Positions 29,379-40,729 of a DNA stretch of 57,881 nucleotides are shown here, piece after piece. The notes beneath the pieces are model-generated. The model was not told the origin of the DNA. It made no database searches and saw only the letters and a list, made by a program, of their open reading frames with translations. Location: positions 1 through 57,881 of the forward strand of contig JADKBO010000031.1 of the NCBI GenBank assembly GCA_016715105.1, read 5' to 3'. The translations under genes and the position numbers were made by a program. Every line of letters starts with the position of its first letter. Within the stretch, counting starts at the first letter, position 1. Source of the DNA: Saprospiraceae bacterium. GTDB lineage: Bacteria > Bacteroidota > Bacteroidia > Chitinophagales > Saprospiraceae.

Positions 29379-31249
29379 TTAATCTTTGGTCATTACTACC
29401 CCACTAAAAGGTTGTAAATTTATATTTTCACCTTCTAAAGTATGTTCGCCCAATTCAAAATGGATTTTACGTTGACGATCTGTTTCTTTTAGATTTACTG
29501 ATATCTTTTCAGCGCTTGGATTGATCAAAATTAGGACATCATCTTCTTCAATATTACGAATGAATGCCAATGCACCTTGACTTACGTATTCAGCAACAAA
29601 ATCAATAGCGCCTTCACTCAAAACAATATTGGATTTACGCAGCGCAATTAAGTCTTTGTAATATTGATGTAACCCTTTATCAAATTGGGGTTTTTGCTTA
29701 TAAGTATAGGAGGCAAACGGTGAATTGGTTTCTTCCACCATATCCATTTCTGGCCACCACAATGGTTTCCTATTATCAGGATCATCAGAACCCCACATAC
29801 CCATTTCATCTCCATTCCAAACATGGGGTGAACCAATAAAAGTAAACTGATGCAGTAATAATGCCTTACCTCTTGCAAAAGCATCTTCACTTGGTAAGCC
29901 CGTGTAATAACCGGCGTAGTCCGTATTTTTTGCCTGGAATTTATATTTATTGGTGTTTGACATGGAAGTCCAAAATCTAGGACTATCGTGGGAAGCGTTC
30001 AAATTCATCATACTCCGTGCAGTATTCACTTTATAATTCTTCCACATTGCAACCGTTTGTTCACAATATTGAGCTAATGAAAGTGCATCATCTGATTGCC
30101 TGAAAAGAGATCTGGCTGGTTTATACCAATGGTAATGCATCACTGCATCAAAGACATCACCTTGCACCCATGCAATGGATCCATCAAATGATCCGGGAAT
30201 TGTTTCCACCAACATTCTCCCACTGTATAAAACGATGGATTTACCGATCTTACGTATTTTCTGAAATCTCTCCAAAAACCCATTGGCACGTGTTCTGCAA
30301 CATCAAGACGCATACCGTCTATTCCATCTTCCACATTTCCATCTCCATTGGGATCCATGTATTTTTTGCACACTGCGAAAATATGAGCTTTCACCGGATC
30401 CACCACGTTCCCTTCAAAAGATTGACCTTCAACCTTTTGAGATAATCTTATTTTTTTTAGCTCCGGTAAATGTTTGATTCCAAACCAACCGTCATATTGC
30501 AATTCGTCGCTGGTAGTATTAGGGTCATCAAAAGATTTGATTTCATACCAATCTTTGTACGGCGATTGTGCTTGTTTTTGTATCAAATCCTGAAAAGCCC
30601 AAAAAGCACGGCCTGTGTGATTGAATGAGAAGTCTAAAACAACCTTTATTCCATTTTCATGCATTTTTTTGACTACCTCAAAGAATAGTTTATCGGCATT
30701 TGTCATAACCCAGGTTTCAGGATTGGCTGGATCTTCACTTTGCATCAATTTCCAATCACCTTCCGGATCATTCCCAAAATTGATGTCTACATGATGATAA
30801 TTTCGTACATCGTATTTGTGTAAACTCGGGGCATCATTGATGGGATTGAAATAAACCGCATTTATTCCTAAATCAACCAAGTATGGAATTTTATCCATAA
30901 CACCTTGTAAATCACCGCCATACCTGCGCATTTGAACCGTAGTATAAAACTGAAGATCCGAAGATTGTTCCCAATCTTGCCTTTCGTACCAATTGGATGT
31001 CCAAGGACTCATTTTCCAATTTTCAGGTATTTTATCATCGAAAGTGGCTTGCATAAAAGCAGGCGTCGGGTCATTATTTGGATTGCCATTATGAAATCTT
31101 TCAACAAAAATTTGATACCAGATGGCTGATTCTGCCCATTTTGGGCTGTCCTCAAAAGCTGTTGTCTCCATGGTATTTATTTTATCTGTCTGCTTGCAAC
31201 CCATTAATATCATGACCAAAAGACAGAAAGGGATGTGCAACTTTCTCAT
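29379..31249 (-). CDS. GH13 alpha-amylase-family lipoprotein (one frameshift)
   Basis: A glycoside hydrolase family 13 enzyme acting on alpha-1,4-glucans or cyclodextrins, of the neopullulanase/cyclomaltodextrinase type. A lipobox ILMGC anchors it outside the cytoplasm. The catalytic residues are visible: nucleophile Asp in DGMRLDVAEH (about residue 320), acid Glu in TVGECWW (about 350) and the transition-state Asp in NASHDSPRFW. The frame breaks at 30170-30177: MDP should run into PWVQGDVFDAVMHYHWYK and one base is missing. Restored length is 623 residues. Its ATG overlaps the stop of the upstream TPR gene (ATGA). It is far from the SusCD locus but could share its regulon. Confidence 0.9.
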
Positions 31250-32139
31250 TGGTCTTCTTTTGGTATTAATTTCAATAATTCGTCATCACTTTTGTCCACA
31301 TTATCCAGTAAAAATTTGGCGTCTTTTGCCAGTTGGTGACGTGGGTAATTTTTTATGAATTTTTCATAAGCAAGTTTAGCATTCACCTTGTCATTGTAAC
31401 TTGTTTCCAAAATATACCCTTTCACAAAGAGGGCATCGGGCGCTTTCTCATACGTTGGAAACTGTTCTTCCAATGCGGTGTAGAGTGCTACACACTTTTC
31501 TATACTTCCCAATGTTCTTGCCATCTCTGCACCTTTCCAAAGGTAATCGGGTGAAGATGCATCTTTGGGATCCGCCATAGCCTTAGCCTCACAAAGATCT
31601 ATGTATTTGATGGCCTCTTTTTCTTTCAAACCAGTAGAACCAGTCGCGTCAAAAGCAGCTTCACCAAATGATTTGATGAATTTATCCGCGTCCAATTTTC
31701 GATCAGCCTCATTCACTCTTTGAGCTTCTGGACTTTTATTAAATTGCTTAAATAACGCGTTATTGATGACAGAGGCCAACTCTGTTTTACCATCTTTTGC
31801 AAGCATGCCAGCCAACTCTTCCAAACGGGCTGGAGTTTCTTCAGAGCGGTAACAACACTTCAGTAATTGGGAGATAAAAGTTCTTTTTTCAGACATATAC
31901 CCCAACTTTTCGCAAGTTTCTGCACCATATTGATAAAACAATTCTTGATCTTTAGCGGTCTTTTGTTCCTGAGCTTTGCGATAGATCGTCCCTATAAGTC
32001 CAACAATGTTCTGCTTTGAAGAGTCTTGCTTTAAAATTTCTTCCATCTTGATGACGTCGGCATCTACCATTTTAATCGGTTTATCACCACAGCTACTTAA
32101 GCAAAGTAAACCGACTATAAAAAAGAAAAATCTAATCAT
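31246..32139 (-). CDS. TPR-type periplasmic lipoprotein
   Basis: A 297-residue lipoprotein; the ATG at 32139 gives a clean signal with lipobox CLSSC. The mature part is alpha-helical with tetratricopeptide-like repeats (CEKLGYMSEKRTFISQLLKC; ATGSTGLKEKEAIKYIDLC; AKLAYEKFIKNYPRHQLAKDA), the last resembling the YfgC/BamD-like repeat. It likely works in the periplasm in an unknown role. Its TGA overlaps the ATG of the GH13 amylase (ATGA), suggesting coupled translation. Confidence 0.8.
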   Translation of the reverse strand: MIRFFFFIVGLLCLSSCGDKPIKMVDADVIKMEEILKQDSSKQNIVGLIGTIYRKAQEQKTAKDQELFYQYGAETCEKLGYMSEKRTFISQLLKCCYRSEETPARLEELAGMLAKDGKTELASVINNALFKQFNKSPEAQRVNEADRKLDADKFIKSFGEAAFDATGSTGLKEKEAIKYIDLCEAKAMADPKDASSPDYLWKGAEMARTLGSIEKCVALYTALEEQFPTYEKAPDALFVKGYILETSYNDKVNAKLAYEKFIKNYPRHQLAKDAKFLLDNVDKSDDELLKLIPKEDQ

Positions 32140-32169
32140 GTAATTTTTGAATTTTAATTTGATAGAACA

Positions 32170-32177
32170 CAAATATA
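32170..32177 (-). promoter_or_regulatory. -7 element before the TPR/GH13 pair
   Basis: Minus-strand TATATTTG is a perfect TAnnTTTG match, ending 30 bases before the chosen start of the TPR gene. It lies in the short gap after dnaG. Confidence 0.45.
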
Positions 32178-32231
32178 AGCCAGAAAGAAGCTTTCTAGTA
32201 TTTTAAAAAAAATGAATCTTATTTTGAATGA

Positions 32232-34183
32232 TTAAAGTACGATTTGTGTCAATTCCTTGGCGATTTCATTGCGCTCATTAAGCAATTGTTGCAATACTTT
32301 GATGTCAATCATTTTATCCTCATCTGTATTTTCGAGGATCATTTTTTTCCAATTCATTGATCTCTTTTTTCAATACCCGCAATCTGAATCTCAAGATAGA
32401 TTCGTAACAGTCCTTTTTAAAATTCTCCTCAGGCATTTGTTGAGTTTGCAAAAAGATTCCCTTTTCTTCCCAATTTGCAAATGCATATTTAGATATACTG
32501 AGATCTACTGCGGTATCTCTAATATCAGCGTCTTCGTGATGAATAAAATCTTTAAAGGCTATTTTTTGGCCAGCTTTAAATTTTGAAATGGCAAATTCAA
32601 AAATCTTTTTGTAGGCTTTATTGGATAAAAAATCAATGTTTTCTTCAACAAAAGGAATGAGGTATTCATGTACAGTGACATCACCATTTTTCTCCAACAT
32701 CAGATCACAACTCGTTATCAGAATTCTCACAAGGTCCCGCTCTTGATGCTCATCATTTATTTTGGGCAGCGTCGTAGTTGGTACCATTTCAACCTGGCCA
32801 TCCTCCGGATTTACAATGACTTCTGTGACAAAATTACTACGATCTTCTCGCAGCTTTTCTCTATGATATTGTTGTTGCTGTTCCTTTTTTAATTTCTGGA
32901 AGGTCTTTTTCTACTTCTGCAATGAGTATGGCTTCCTCAATTTCCATTTTGGAGGAAGTTTGTTTTACATACATTGCTCGTTTGATGGCATCAGGAATCA
33001 GTGCAATAGATGAAACAATGTCTCTTAAAACATGACTTCTTTTGATGGGATCATTTCCCGCTTCAGCTAATAATAAAGTTGTTTTAAAATCTATAAAGTC
33101 CTTGGCATTTTCATCCAAATACTTTGTGAAAGCATCTTGTCCCGATTTTTTGAAAAATGAATCTGGATCTTCATCTTTGGGTAATAAGACCAATCTCACA
33201 TCCATATTTTCGGCCAATACCAAATCAAGTCCGCGCAAGGCAGCTTTTATACCTGCCGGGTCTCCATCGTAAATGATTTTGATGTTGTCTGTAAATCTTT
33301 TGATCAATCTGATTTGATCTACCGTAAAAGATGTTCCTGAAGAAGCAACGACATTCTCTACCCCACCCTGGTATAAAGTAAGCACGTCGGTATACCCTTC
33401 AACCACAATACACTCATCCGCTTTTCTGATGGCTGTTTTAGCAAAGTAAAAGCCATAGAGAATTTTCCGTTTATTATAAATCTCACTTTCAGGTGAATTG
33501 AGATACTTGGGTTGATTTTTGTCTTTGGAAAGCATTCTTCCCGCAAAAGCAACAATCTTTCCACTCAAATTATGGATTGGGAAAATCACACGAGACTTGA
33601 AAAAATCTGATTCATATTGAGTGGACAATCCCAATTTCTGGAGATGTTCCATATTGTATTGCTTCTCCAAGGCTAAACTAGTAAAGGCTTTGCCACTGCT
33701 CATCGCAAAACCAAGTTGCCATTGATCCAAAGTATGCTGTCGGAAACCTCTTTCTTTAAAATAACTTAATCCTACTGCCTTACCCTCGTCTGTCTCTAGC
33801 AAGTTTTTGGTGAAATGCTCTGCGGCAAAATTATTGACAATGTACAAAGCATCCGTGAGTTGCATTACTGCCCTGTCTTCGGGAGAAACTTCCTTTTCCT
33901 CTACAGTGATGTTGTATTTATTGGCCAGGTATTTGAGCGCTTCCGGATAACTCAAATGTTCATGCTCCATGATAAAACCTACGGAAGTTCCAGATTTGCC
34001 ACAACCAAAACATTTGTAAATTCCTTTGGCGGGAGAAACGGTGAAAGACGGTGTCTTTTCATCGTGGAATGGACATAATCCCATCATGTTGACGCCTCTT
34101 CTCTTGAGGGTAACAAAATCCTCAATAACCTCTTCTACTCTGGCTGCAGAAAGAATATCGTCTATCGTCTTTGCTGGAATCAA
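32232..34183 (-). CDS. dnaG: DNA primase (two frameshifts)
   Basis: The replication primase that makes RNA primers. In order: CHC2 zinc finger (LCPFHDEKTPSFTVSP ... YKCFGCGKSG, about residues 36-66), the primase core and Toprim fold (VVEGYTDVLTLYQGG; IIYDGDPAGIKAA) and the C-terminal helicase-interacting region. The frame breaks in a T run at 32885-32890 (one extra base) and at 32342-32348 (one extra base). Removing both gives 649 residues ending in ELTQIVL, a normal length. The gene is essential in bacteria, so errors in the sequence are more likely than a dead gene. The start is a TTG at 34183, aligned with the family MIP... start; no ATG is available. Confidence 0.95.
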
Positions 34184-34264
34184 TACCTGGTCAGTTTAAT
34201 TTTAGTGGATGACAAATTTACGCTTGTTATTGCAAGTAAAGCAACTTGTGGCAATAATTTGAAA

Positions 34265-35332
34265 TTAAACTTCTTTTTGAAGCAAGTATTGCTGGACTAA
34301 TGTGTCAAATTCTGGACCTTCATCAAATAATATTTCTACGGCAACTGGCAAAACGAAAATAGGAATTTCCAATTTCCTCAATAATTCATGATGTAAGGCG
34401 AGTCGTGTTGCATCCTTCTCTGTTGTAAGACAAATGGATTTACCTTTGGGAAGTGTATCAAAATAAGTTTTTGTCTGATTGATGTCAAACTCCGTAAAAT
34501 AATGATGATCTTCATATTCCATCGTCGTTACCTCATTTTCAAACTTATCCAGGTGTTTCATCAAATAACTGGTATTGGCGATGGCACTGATAATCAATAA
34601 ATGATGAATGTCCTCCAATTGTATTCGTATACTTGGGTCAAACATAGAATAAGGATCAAAATATTGATATGCTGAGAAGAAAACCCTTTGGTATTCGTAG
34701 GGTTTGATTTCATCTATCAACTTTTGTTTTTCTGCCAATGTTAATTGATCTGGGCATTTGGAAACGATGAGAATGTCTGCTCTTTCATAAGAAGCTCTTC
34801 TTTCTCTGAGCCTTCCTGCAGGCAATATAAAATCACGTGTAAAAGGAAGTTCATATTGGGTCAACATGATGTTGAGATCTGGGACAACTGATCTGTGTTG
34901 AAAAGCATCATCCAAAATAATGGTCTGTAACCTGGGATACTTTCTCATCATTTCAGGAATAGCCATCGACCTCGATTCACCTACTGCAACTACAATATCC
35001 TTGTATTTTCGAGCATACATCAATGGTTCATCCCCAACTTGATCTGCATTGTCCTGTTGATACACAAATTTGAATCCTTTGGTTTTACGATTGTAGCCAC
35101 GACTCAGTGTTCCTACATCAATATAAGGCTTGAGTAATCGGATCAAGTATTCTACGTGTGGCGTTTTACCCGCACCGCCAATTGCCAAATTGCCTACACT
35201 GATCAATGGCACAGAAAATCTCGAGGATCTAGTGATCCCAGATTCATAAAGTAAATTACGAATTTCCATTATGAAACCATAAATCATTGCAAAAGGCAAT
35301 AAGAGCACCCTAGCAAGCGGGTTGTTGATCAT
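34265..35332 (-). CDS. lpxK: Tetraacyldisaccharide 4'-kinase
   Basis: LpxK phosphorylates the lipid A precursor at the 4' position in the inner membrane. This 355-residue protein starts with a membrane-associated N-terminus and a modified P-loop (VGNLAIGGAGKTPHVEYL, about residues 46-63), followed by LSRGYNRKTKGF, VGDEPLMYARK and ILDDAFQHRSV, all typical of LpxK. It follows the C-terminal processing protease gene after 6 bases, so both are likely one operon. The presence of lipid A synthesis agrees with a Gram-negative cell envelope. Confidence 0.94.
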   Translation of the reverse strand: MINNPLARVLLLPFAMIYGFIMEIRNLLYESGITRSSRFSVPLISVGNLAIGGAGKTPHVEYLIRLLKPYIDVGTLSRGYNRKTKGFKFVYQQDNADQVGDEPLMYARKYKDIVVAVGESRSMAIPEMMRKYPRLQTIILDDAFQHRSVVPDLNIMLTQYELPFTRDFILPAGRLRERRASYERADILIVSKCPDQLTLAEKQKLIDEIKPYEYQRVFFSAYQYFDPYSMFDPSIRIQLEDIHHLLIISAIANTSYLMKHLDKFENEVTTMEYEDHHYFTEFDINQTKTYFDTLPKGKSICLTTEKDATRLALHHELLRKLEIPIFVLPVAVEILFDEGPEFDTLVQQYLLQKEV

Positions 35333-35338
35333 AGTGTC

Positions 35339-36997
35339 TTACTTCTGCTTTAATAGAGACTTGTATTCACCGTTATTTTTCAACAAGTTTATAGCGCTGA
35401 CCACTTCCTCATCTCTTTTCAAATTCATTTTTGTTCTGCCTTTTTGGAAACCATATCTGGAAGCAATTTCCTTTTCCAATTCATGGATGATTTCTTGCTT
35501 ATGACTGAGCATTTCTTGTTGCTTATAAGACTCAATCTTATTCTTGATATTATTCATTTCTGATTTGATATTCCCGGCAAGCGCATCATTACTGGCTGTA
35601 ACACTCATCAGTGAATCAAGTTGAGCCTCTCCATCAATGGTGTATTTGAAATTATTTTTCTTTACAAAGTTTATGAAGTCATCAAACTCGGTGAAAGTAA
35701 ATTTGTCAAGATCCAAAGAATCCTTTTGCTTTTTGATGAAATTGTTGCAATATTCAAAAATCAAACCCTTTTGGAGTAAGGCAAGTGTTACTGGTGAAAG
35801 AGTTGCTTTTGGAAGTTTTACATCCGGGGTAATTCCACCTCCATCTAAAACGATCCTTCCATTTCTGGTTTTAAATTTTGATCTTTTTGAATCTGGAATA
35901 TTCATTGGTTCTCCGTTGGCATATTCAACACCCTGAATACATCTACCACTTGGAATGTAGTATTTTGAAATGGTCACTTTCACCCTGCTGTTGTACCCCA
36001 CTTCATAGAAGTTTTGCACAAGACCTTTTCCGTATGACCTTTGACCCATGATCACAGCTCTGTCCATGTCTTGCAGCACTCCAGCAACGATTTCGCTTGC
36101 AGAAGCAGATTTGTCGTCCACCAATACGACAATAGGCATATCTAAATCTTCTGGTGTGCCCATGGTTTTATAAGCATAATCCTTTTCCTTTTGTTTGCCC
36201 TTGGTGTTAACAATTTCTTCGCCTTTCGGCAAAAATAAACTGCAGATCGCAATAGCCTCTCTCAAAAGACCCCCGCCATTGTGCCTCAAGTCAATGACCA
36301 AACCTTTCATTTGCTCATCTTCATCTTTAAGTTTTTTCAATGCCTTTGCGATATTGACCGAAGAATTCTCGGTAAATGTTGTTAAATTGATGTAACCATA
36401 ACCATTGTCCACAAAGCCACTATAAGGCACATTGGAGATATTTACTTCGTCTCTTTTGATACGGAGTTCTTCGATTTTTGCATCGGTAGTGTGTTTTTGA
36501 ACGGTTACATTGACTTCTGTTCCTGGAGCACCACGGACAATGGCATTGATTTCATCTACGGTTTTTCCTTTCACTGCGACTCCATTTACGTTGAGCAATT
36601 CATCTCCAGCTCTAAGGCCTGCTTCATGTGCAGGGCCTCCTGATAATGGTGCGGCTATGAATATTTTTCCGTCAATCGGCATAAAAGAGGTGCCAATGCC
36701 TTGAAACCGATCATCATCAGAAATGCGATAGCTTTGCACTTGAGACTCAGAAATATAATTTGTGTAAGGGTCCAATGAATTGAGCATGGCATCAATACCA
36801 ATCTTCATCAAAGTACCTGGGTCAACCTCATCTACGTAATTGGTATTTACTTCCCTGAAAACATTGGCAAATAATTCCAAATTTTTGGCTATTTCAAACA
36901 ATCGGTCGTTGGTGTAAACAGTTGCAGAAATACAACTCAAGCCTACTATCAACAATACCCACGGTTTCAAAATGTACTTTTTTAACATGTTCCTCAT
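35339..36997 (-). CDS. ctpA: C-terminal processing peptidase, S41 family
   Basis: A 552-residue periplasmic serine protease with an N-terminal signal anchor, a PDZ domain (IAAPLSGGPAHEAGLRAGD, about residues 113-131) that binds substrate C-termini, and the S41 catalytic domain. The nucleophile Ser is in KSASASEIVAG (about residue 306) and the general-base Lys in GQRSYGKGLVQ (about 332). A long helical C-terminal extension with lysines and glutamates follows, as in other Bacteroidetes members. It precedes lpxK by 6 bases. Substrates are unknown. Confidence 0.94.
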   Translation of the reverse strand: MRNMLKKYILKPWVLLIVGLSCISATVYTNDRLFEIAKNLELFANVFREVNTNYVDEVDPGTLMKIGIDAMLNSLDPYTNYISESQVQSYRISDDDRFQGIGTSFMPIDGKIFIAAPLSGGPAHEAGLRAGDELLNVNGVAVKGKTVDEINAIVRGAPGTEVNVTVQKHTTDAKIEELRIKRDEVNISNVPYSGFVDNGYGYINLTTFTENSSVNIAKALKKLKDEDEQMKGLVIDLRHNGGGLLREAIAICSLFLPKGEEIVNTKGKQKEKDYAYKTMGTPEDLDMPIVVLVDDKSASASEIVAGVLQDMDRAVIMGQRSYGKGLVQNFYEVGYNSRVKVTISKYYIPSGRCIQGVEYANGEPMNIPDSKRSKFKTRNGRIVLDGGGITPDVKLPKATLSPVTLALLQKGLIFEYCNNFIKKQKDSLDLDKFTFTEFDDFINFVKKNNFKYTIDGEAQLDSLMSVTASNDALAGNIKSEMNNIKNKIESYKQQEMLSHKQEIIHELEKEIASRYGFQKGRTKMNLKRDEEVVSAINLLKNNGEYKSLLKQK

Positions 36998-37338
36998 TTA
37001 GTCGTCAACTTATTAAACAAAATAACGATAAATGAAGCAATAAAGTGTAATATGAAGTATGGCAATAACATAAGTTTAGTATAAATCATAGAAAGCCTCC
37101 GTCAATTAAAGATGTTTATGGCATAAAATACATCAAAAACGAAGCCATTTGGGAAGTTCAAAAGTGACTTTCTTTTTTATACGCCTTTTTTAATAATTCC
37201 AAATAAAATTTGCAACCTTAACTTTTCAAGCAAAAGAATAATATATAGTACTGATCCTTAACTTTTTATCAAAATAAAATATTTCAAATACTTAACCAAA
37301 AATTAACCAGAAGTTTATATTTAACATATATAATAATA
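36998..37338. other. AT-rich intergenic region
   Basis: About 340 bases between divergent genes, with no credible frame or RNA gene. It should hold the promoters of the S41 peptidase (minus) and the secreted nuclease (plus; -7 element at 37339). Confidence 0.5.
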
Positions 37339-37346
37339 TACCTTTG
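37339..37346 (+). promoter_or_regulatory. -7 element before the secreted nuclease gene
   Basis: TACCTTTG matches TAnnTTTG and ends 15 bases before the ATG at 37362. Confidence 0.45.
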
Positions 37347-37361
37347 TTGCACCAAATAAAT

Positions 37362-40300
37362 ATGAAACAGAATAACATGATGAAGACAATTTTGACTGGT
37401 GTCCTATGCACCATTTTCTCCGTAATTTTTGGCCAAAGTGTGGTGATCAGTGAATTGTATACAGGAGGTGGTAGTGGTACATTCGTGTATACCAATGATT
37501 ATGTGGAATTGTATAATCCTACAGCATCAGATATTATAATGTCGAATTGGACAATACAATATGCTTCAAACACTGGTTCATTTTCTGCCGGAAATACTTT
37601 CACCTATTCAGGTACAATAAAGGCTAAATCATATTTTTTAATTATTATGAGTGGTGCAAAAGATCCTGCACTTCCCACTGAAGACGCAAAAGGGGCACTC
37701 AACTTTGGAGGCACTTCAGGAAAAGTTGCGCTCGTAAACAATACTACCATTTTGAGCGGCACAAATCCCAGCTCTAGTTCCTATGTTGATTTTGTTGGAT
37801 ATGGTAGTGCAAATGGTTTTGAAGGTACAGCTTTAGCTTCTGTAACTGCCTTAGTTTCCGCAGAAAGAAAAGCATTTTCCACCTCAACTGCGTCTACCAT
37901 GGCCATTGGAGGAGCCGATGAATTTGCTGGCAATGCCTATGATTCGAATAATAATTCGACAGATTTTGTGATCAGGACAACTCCTCAGCCACAAAACTCT
38001 TCAAGTCCCACAGAACCTGTAAATACCAATGGACCAAATTTGACTTTTAATCCATCATCCATACCTTTTGGAAATGTTATGACAGGATCTTCATCCCCTG
38101 AAATGTTTTACATCATTACCGGAGCAAATCTTACAGATGATGTAAATATAGCTCTTACTGGAAGTGAATACTCGATTTCAAAATCTTCTGCAACTGGTTT
38201 TGGAAATAGTTTGACATTTACACTTGCAGAACTTGCAAGTCCAGATACCGTTTTTGTTGTTTTTTCACCGACAAGCGATGGTAGTAAAATGGGAACAATT
38301 ACCCACACTTCTACCGGAGTGCCGGGGTCTCCAACGGTTACTTTATCTGGAAACGGATTTACTCCTGGAAATTCCAATTTTACGTTTGATAATTGTACTT
38401 CTTCATTGCCAGATGGTTTTACTCAATTTTCCGTGACTGGCGCTCAAGTTTGGTCTTGTACCACATTTGGACGAAACCCAGCGGATCCTACCGGTGATCT
38501 TCCTAATGGCGTACAAATGAATGGTTTTGGAACTACACCAGTACAAAATGAAGATTGGTTGATAAGCCCGCCTATTTCTATTACGACGGATCTAAATTTA
38601 TACCCTTTACTTTCATTTTGGTCAAGAAGTAGATTTGATGGAGATCCACTACAACTAAAGATTTCGACGTCTTATCCTGGTTCAGGCAACCCAACCAATA
38701 GCACTTGGACAGACGTAGATGGTTTGTTTCCAGCGGTCAATACCAATATTTGGACGCTCTCAGAATACATTGATTTATCAGCTTATAAGGGAATGACATT
38801 GCATCTTGCTTTCATTTACACTAGTACTACAGCAAGTGCCTCTCGCTGGACAGTGGATGATATCAAAATACAAAATTCAACCACTCCACCACCGCCGGTG
38901 ATCAATGTAAATAAAGGTGCTATTCCTTTTGGGTTTATAACAGCGAATACTACCAAAGTTGATTCTATAAATTTATCAGCACTGAGATTGACAGGCGATG
39001 TAAATCTTTCTACTTCAGGAGTTTTTACAATTTCAACCGATAATATCAACTTTACAACCGCGCTCACTTTATTGCAAGCCAATGCGAACAATACCACGAG
39101 CAAAATTTATGTGAAATTTGCTCCAACATCCACCAATCAAAGTTACAGCGGTAGTTTATCAATCAGCAGTATGGGTATTACCACTTTACAAATAAGTTTG
39201 TCTGGAAATACGGTAGATCCTGCATCGACACTGGAAGTTGTAGCTTGGAATATAGAATTTTTTTCTGGAGCAGGGGGCCCAAGCAATGATGTTCTACAAG
39301 AGCAAAATGCATTGGCAGTGATGCAGAACTTAGACGCCGATTTATATGGTTGTCCGGAAATAGTTGACACGCTAGCCTTCAAAAATTTAGCTGAATCATT
39401 GGGCGACCCAGGAGAATTTGGATATTATATTTCCACCTATGCATCGGGTATTAGCAATACGAGTGCTCCAGACTATGGTATTGCACAAAAACTGGGTTTC
39501 ATATATCGCAAATCGATGGTTTCACCCACAAGTTTTGCTCCTCTTTTTTATACCACAAATATGAGCGATACCTTATATAACTTCTGGGCCTCTGGCAGAT
39601 TCCCATTGAAAATGGAAGCCATGGTCACGATCAATTCCATCACTTATCCAGTTTCTGTGATTCTTATTCACGCAAAAGCTCAAAATAGTGCAGATGCTTA
39701 CAGTCGAAGAAAAAAAGCAGCAATCGCACTTAAGCAATATTTGGATTCAGTAAAGGTCAATCAGCGATTCATCATTATGGGCGACTACAATGACGACCTT
39801 GACCAAACAGTTGCTTCTTCAGGAGATGTTGATCCAAGTGATTTTCCAAATTCATCGTATAAAGTACTGGTTGATGATGTAGCTCAATATAAGGCACTTA
39901 CATTACCACTAAGTCTCAATGGTGAAAAATCAACTGTGTCATTCAATGATGTGATAGACCATTTTGTCGTTTCCAATGAAATGAACTCCGATTATGTGGC
40001 GGGATCAGCGCAAATAATCAATAGTGTAGAAAGCCTTATTGCAAATTATGGAAGTACTACCTCGGATCACTACCCTGTCTTGACTAGGTTTGCATTTAGT
40101 AATCCTCCGCTTCCAGTTGAAATCATTGATCTTGGGGTGAGGAAAGAAAATGGTAGTGCAAATGTATCCTGGACTACCAAACATGAAGTCAATGCACATC
40201 ATTTTGAAGTTTTAAAGTCATACGACGGTGGTAATTGGGTGAATTTAGGCCAAGTTTCTAGTACAGGCAATGCTTCAAGTCAAATAAATCGGTATGAATT

Positions 40301-40646
40301 TACTGATAAATCAACCTTGAAAGAAATTCAATATTATAGACTAAATCAAGTGGATAATGATGGAAGTAGCAAACTGACAGACATTGTAAGTTTGGAAGAT
40401 TTGACAAGTTCAACTTTTGTGGAAGTATTTCCAAATCCAGTCAATGGCTTATTGACCATTCAATCAAAAGCGGACGCTCTGATCAACCTTAATATTTATA
40501 ATAATACTGGAGCGATTATAGCTTCTTATCCTAAATTGGGAAAAAACACCGTTGAAGTAGATTTGTCTGACAAACCAGCAGGTATGTATTTTATTGAGGT
40601 GAGTTCAACTGCTATTTTGGAGGTAAAAAAGGTCTTAAAATTATAA
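37362..40646 (+). CDS. Secreted type IX cargo: LTD and endonuclease/exonuclease/phosphatase domains
   Basis: A 1,094-residue exported protein. After the signal peptide come a lamin-tail domain (VVISELYTGGGSGTFVYTND, about residues 25-45), choice-of-anchor Ig-like repeats (NPSSIPFGNVMTGSSSPEMF; DWLISPPISI), and an endonuclease/exonuclease/phosphatase domain (VVAWNIEFF near 627, MGDYNDDL near 805, SDHYPVLTRF near 900), whose Asp/His motifs are those of DNase I-like enzymes. It ends with a type A sorting tail (VFPNPVNGLLTIQS). The ATG at 37362 is chosen; ATG codons at 37377 and 37380 are also possible. It may degrade extracellular DNA or a phosphoester and probably gains phosphate. Similar to known secreted nucleases of Bacteroidetes. 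Confidence 0.88.
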   Translation: MKQNNMMKTILTGVLCTIFSVIFGQSVVISELYTGGGSGTFVYTNDYVELYNPTASDIIMSNWTIQYASNTGSFSAGNTFTYSGTIKAKSYFLIIMSGAKDPALPTEDAKGALNFGGTSGKVALVNNTTILSGTNPSSSSYVDFVGYGSANGFEGTALASVTALVSAERKAFSTSTASTMAIGGADEFAGNAYDSNNNSTDFVIRTTPQPQNSSSPTEPVNTNGPNLTFNPSSIPFGNVMTGSSSPEMFYIITGANLTDDVNIALTGSEYSISKSSATGFGNSLTFTLAELASPDTVFVVFSPTSDGSKMGTITHTSTGVPGSPTVTLSGNGFTPGNSNFTFDNCTSSLPDGFTQFSVTGAQVWSCTTFGRNPADPTGDLPNGVQMNGFGTTPVQNEDWLISPPISITTDLNLYPLLSFWSRSRFDGDPLQLKISTSYPGSGNPTNSTWTDVDGLFPAVNTNIWTLSEYIDLSAYKGMTLHLAFIYTSTTASASRWTVDDIKIQNSTTPPPPVINVNKGAIPFGFITANTTKVDSINLSALRLTGDVNLSTSGVFTISTDNINFTTALTLLQANANNTTSKIYVKFAPTSTNQSYSGSLSISSMGITTLQISLSGNTVDPASTLEVVAWNIEFFSGAGGPSNDVLQEQNALAVMQNLDADLYGCPEIVDTLAFKNLAESLGDPGEFGYYISTYASGISNTSAPDYGIAQKLGFIYRKSMVSPTSFAPLFYTTNMSDTLYNFWASGRFPLKMEAMVTINSITYPVSVILIHAKAQNSADAYSRRKKAAIALKQYLDSVKVNQRFIIMGDYNDDLDQTVASSGDVDPSDFPNSSYKVLVDDVAQYKALTLPLSLNGEKSTVSFNDVIDHFVVSNEMNSDYVAGSAQIINSVESLIANYGSTTSDHYPVLTRFAFSNPPLPVEIIDLGVRKENGSANVSWTTKHEVNAHHFEVLKSYDGGNWVNLGQVSSTGNASSQINRYEFTDKSTLKEIQYYRLNQVDNDGSSKLTDIVSLEDLTSSTFVEVFPNPVNGLLTIQSKADALINLNIYNNTGAIIASYPKLGKNTVEVDLSDKPAGMYFIEVSSTAILEVKKVLKL

Positions 40647-40729
40647 TGTCTAGCATTTTTTCACGTTAGGTTTTTATTTTTTTTATAAATAAGATAAAAA
40701 GTGAACCTATTCTTACGAATGGTATTGTA

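Noticed and set aside
961..31249. Reading GH65, GH13 and SusCD as a classical starch (Sus) locus
   Set aside because: GH13 lies over 10 kb away in a different operon, no SusE/F is seen, and GH100-like and SLC45-like genes point to a disaccharide route instead.
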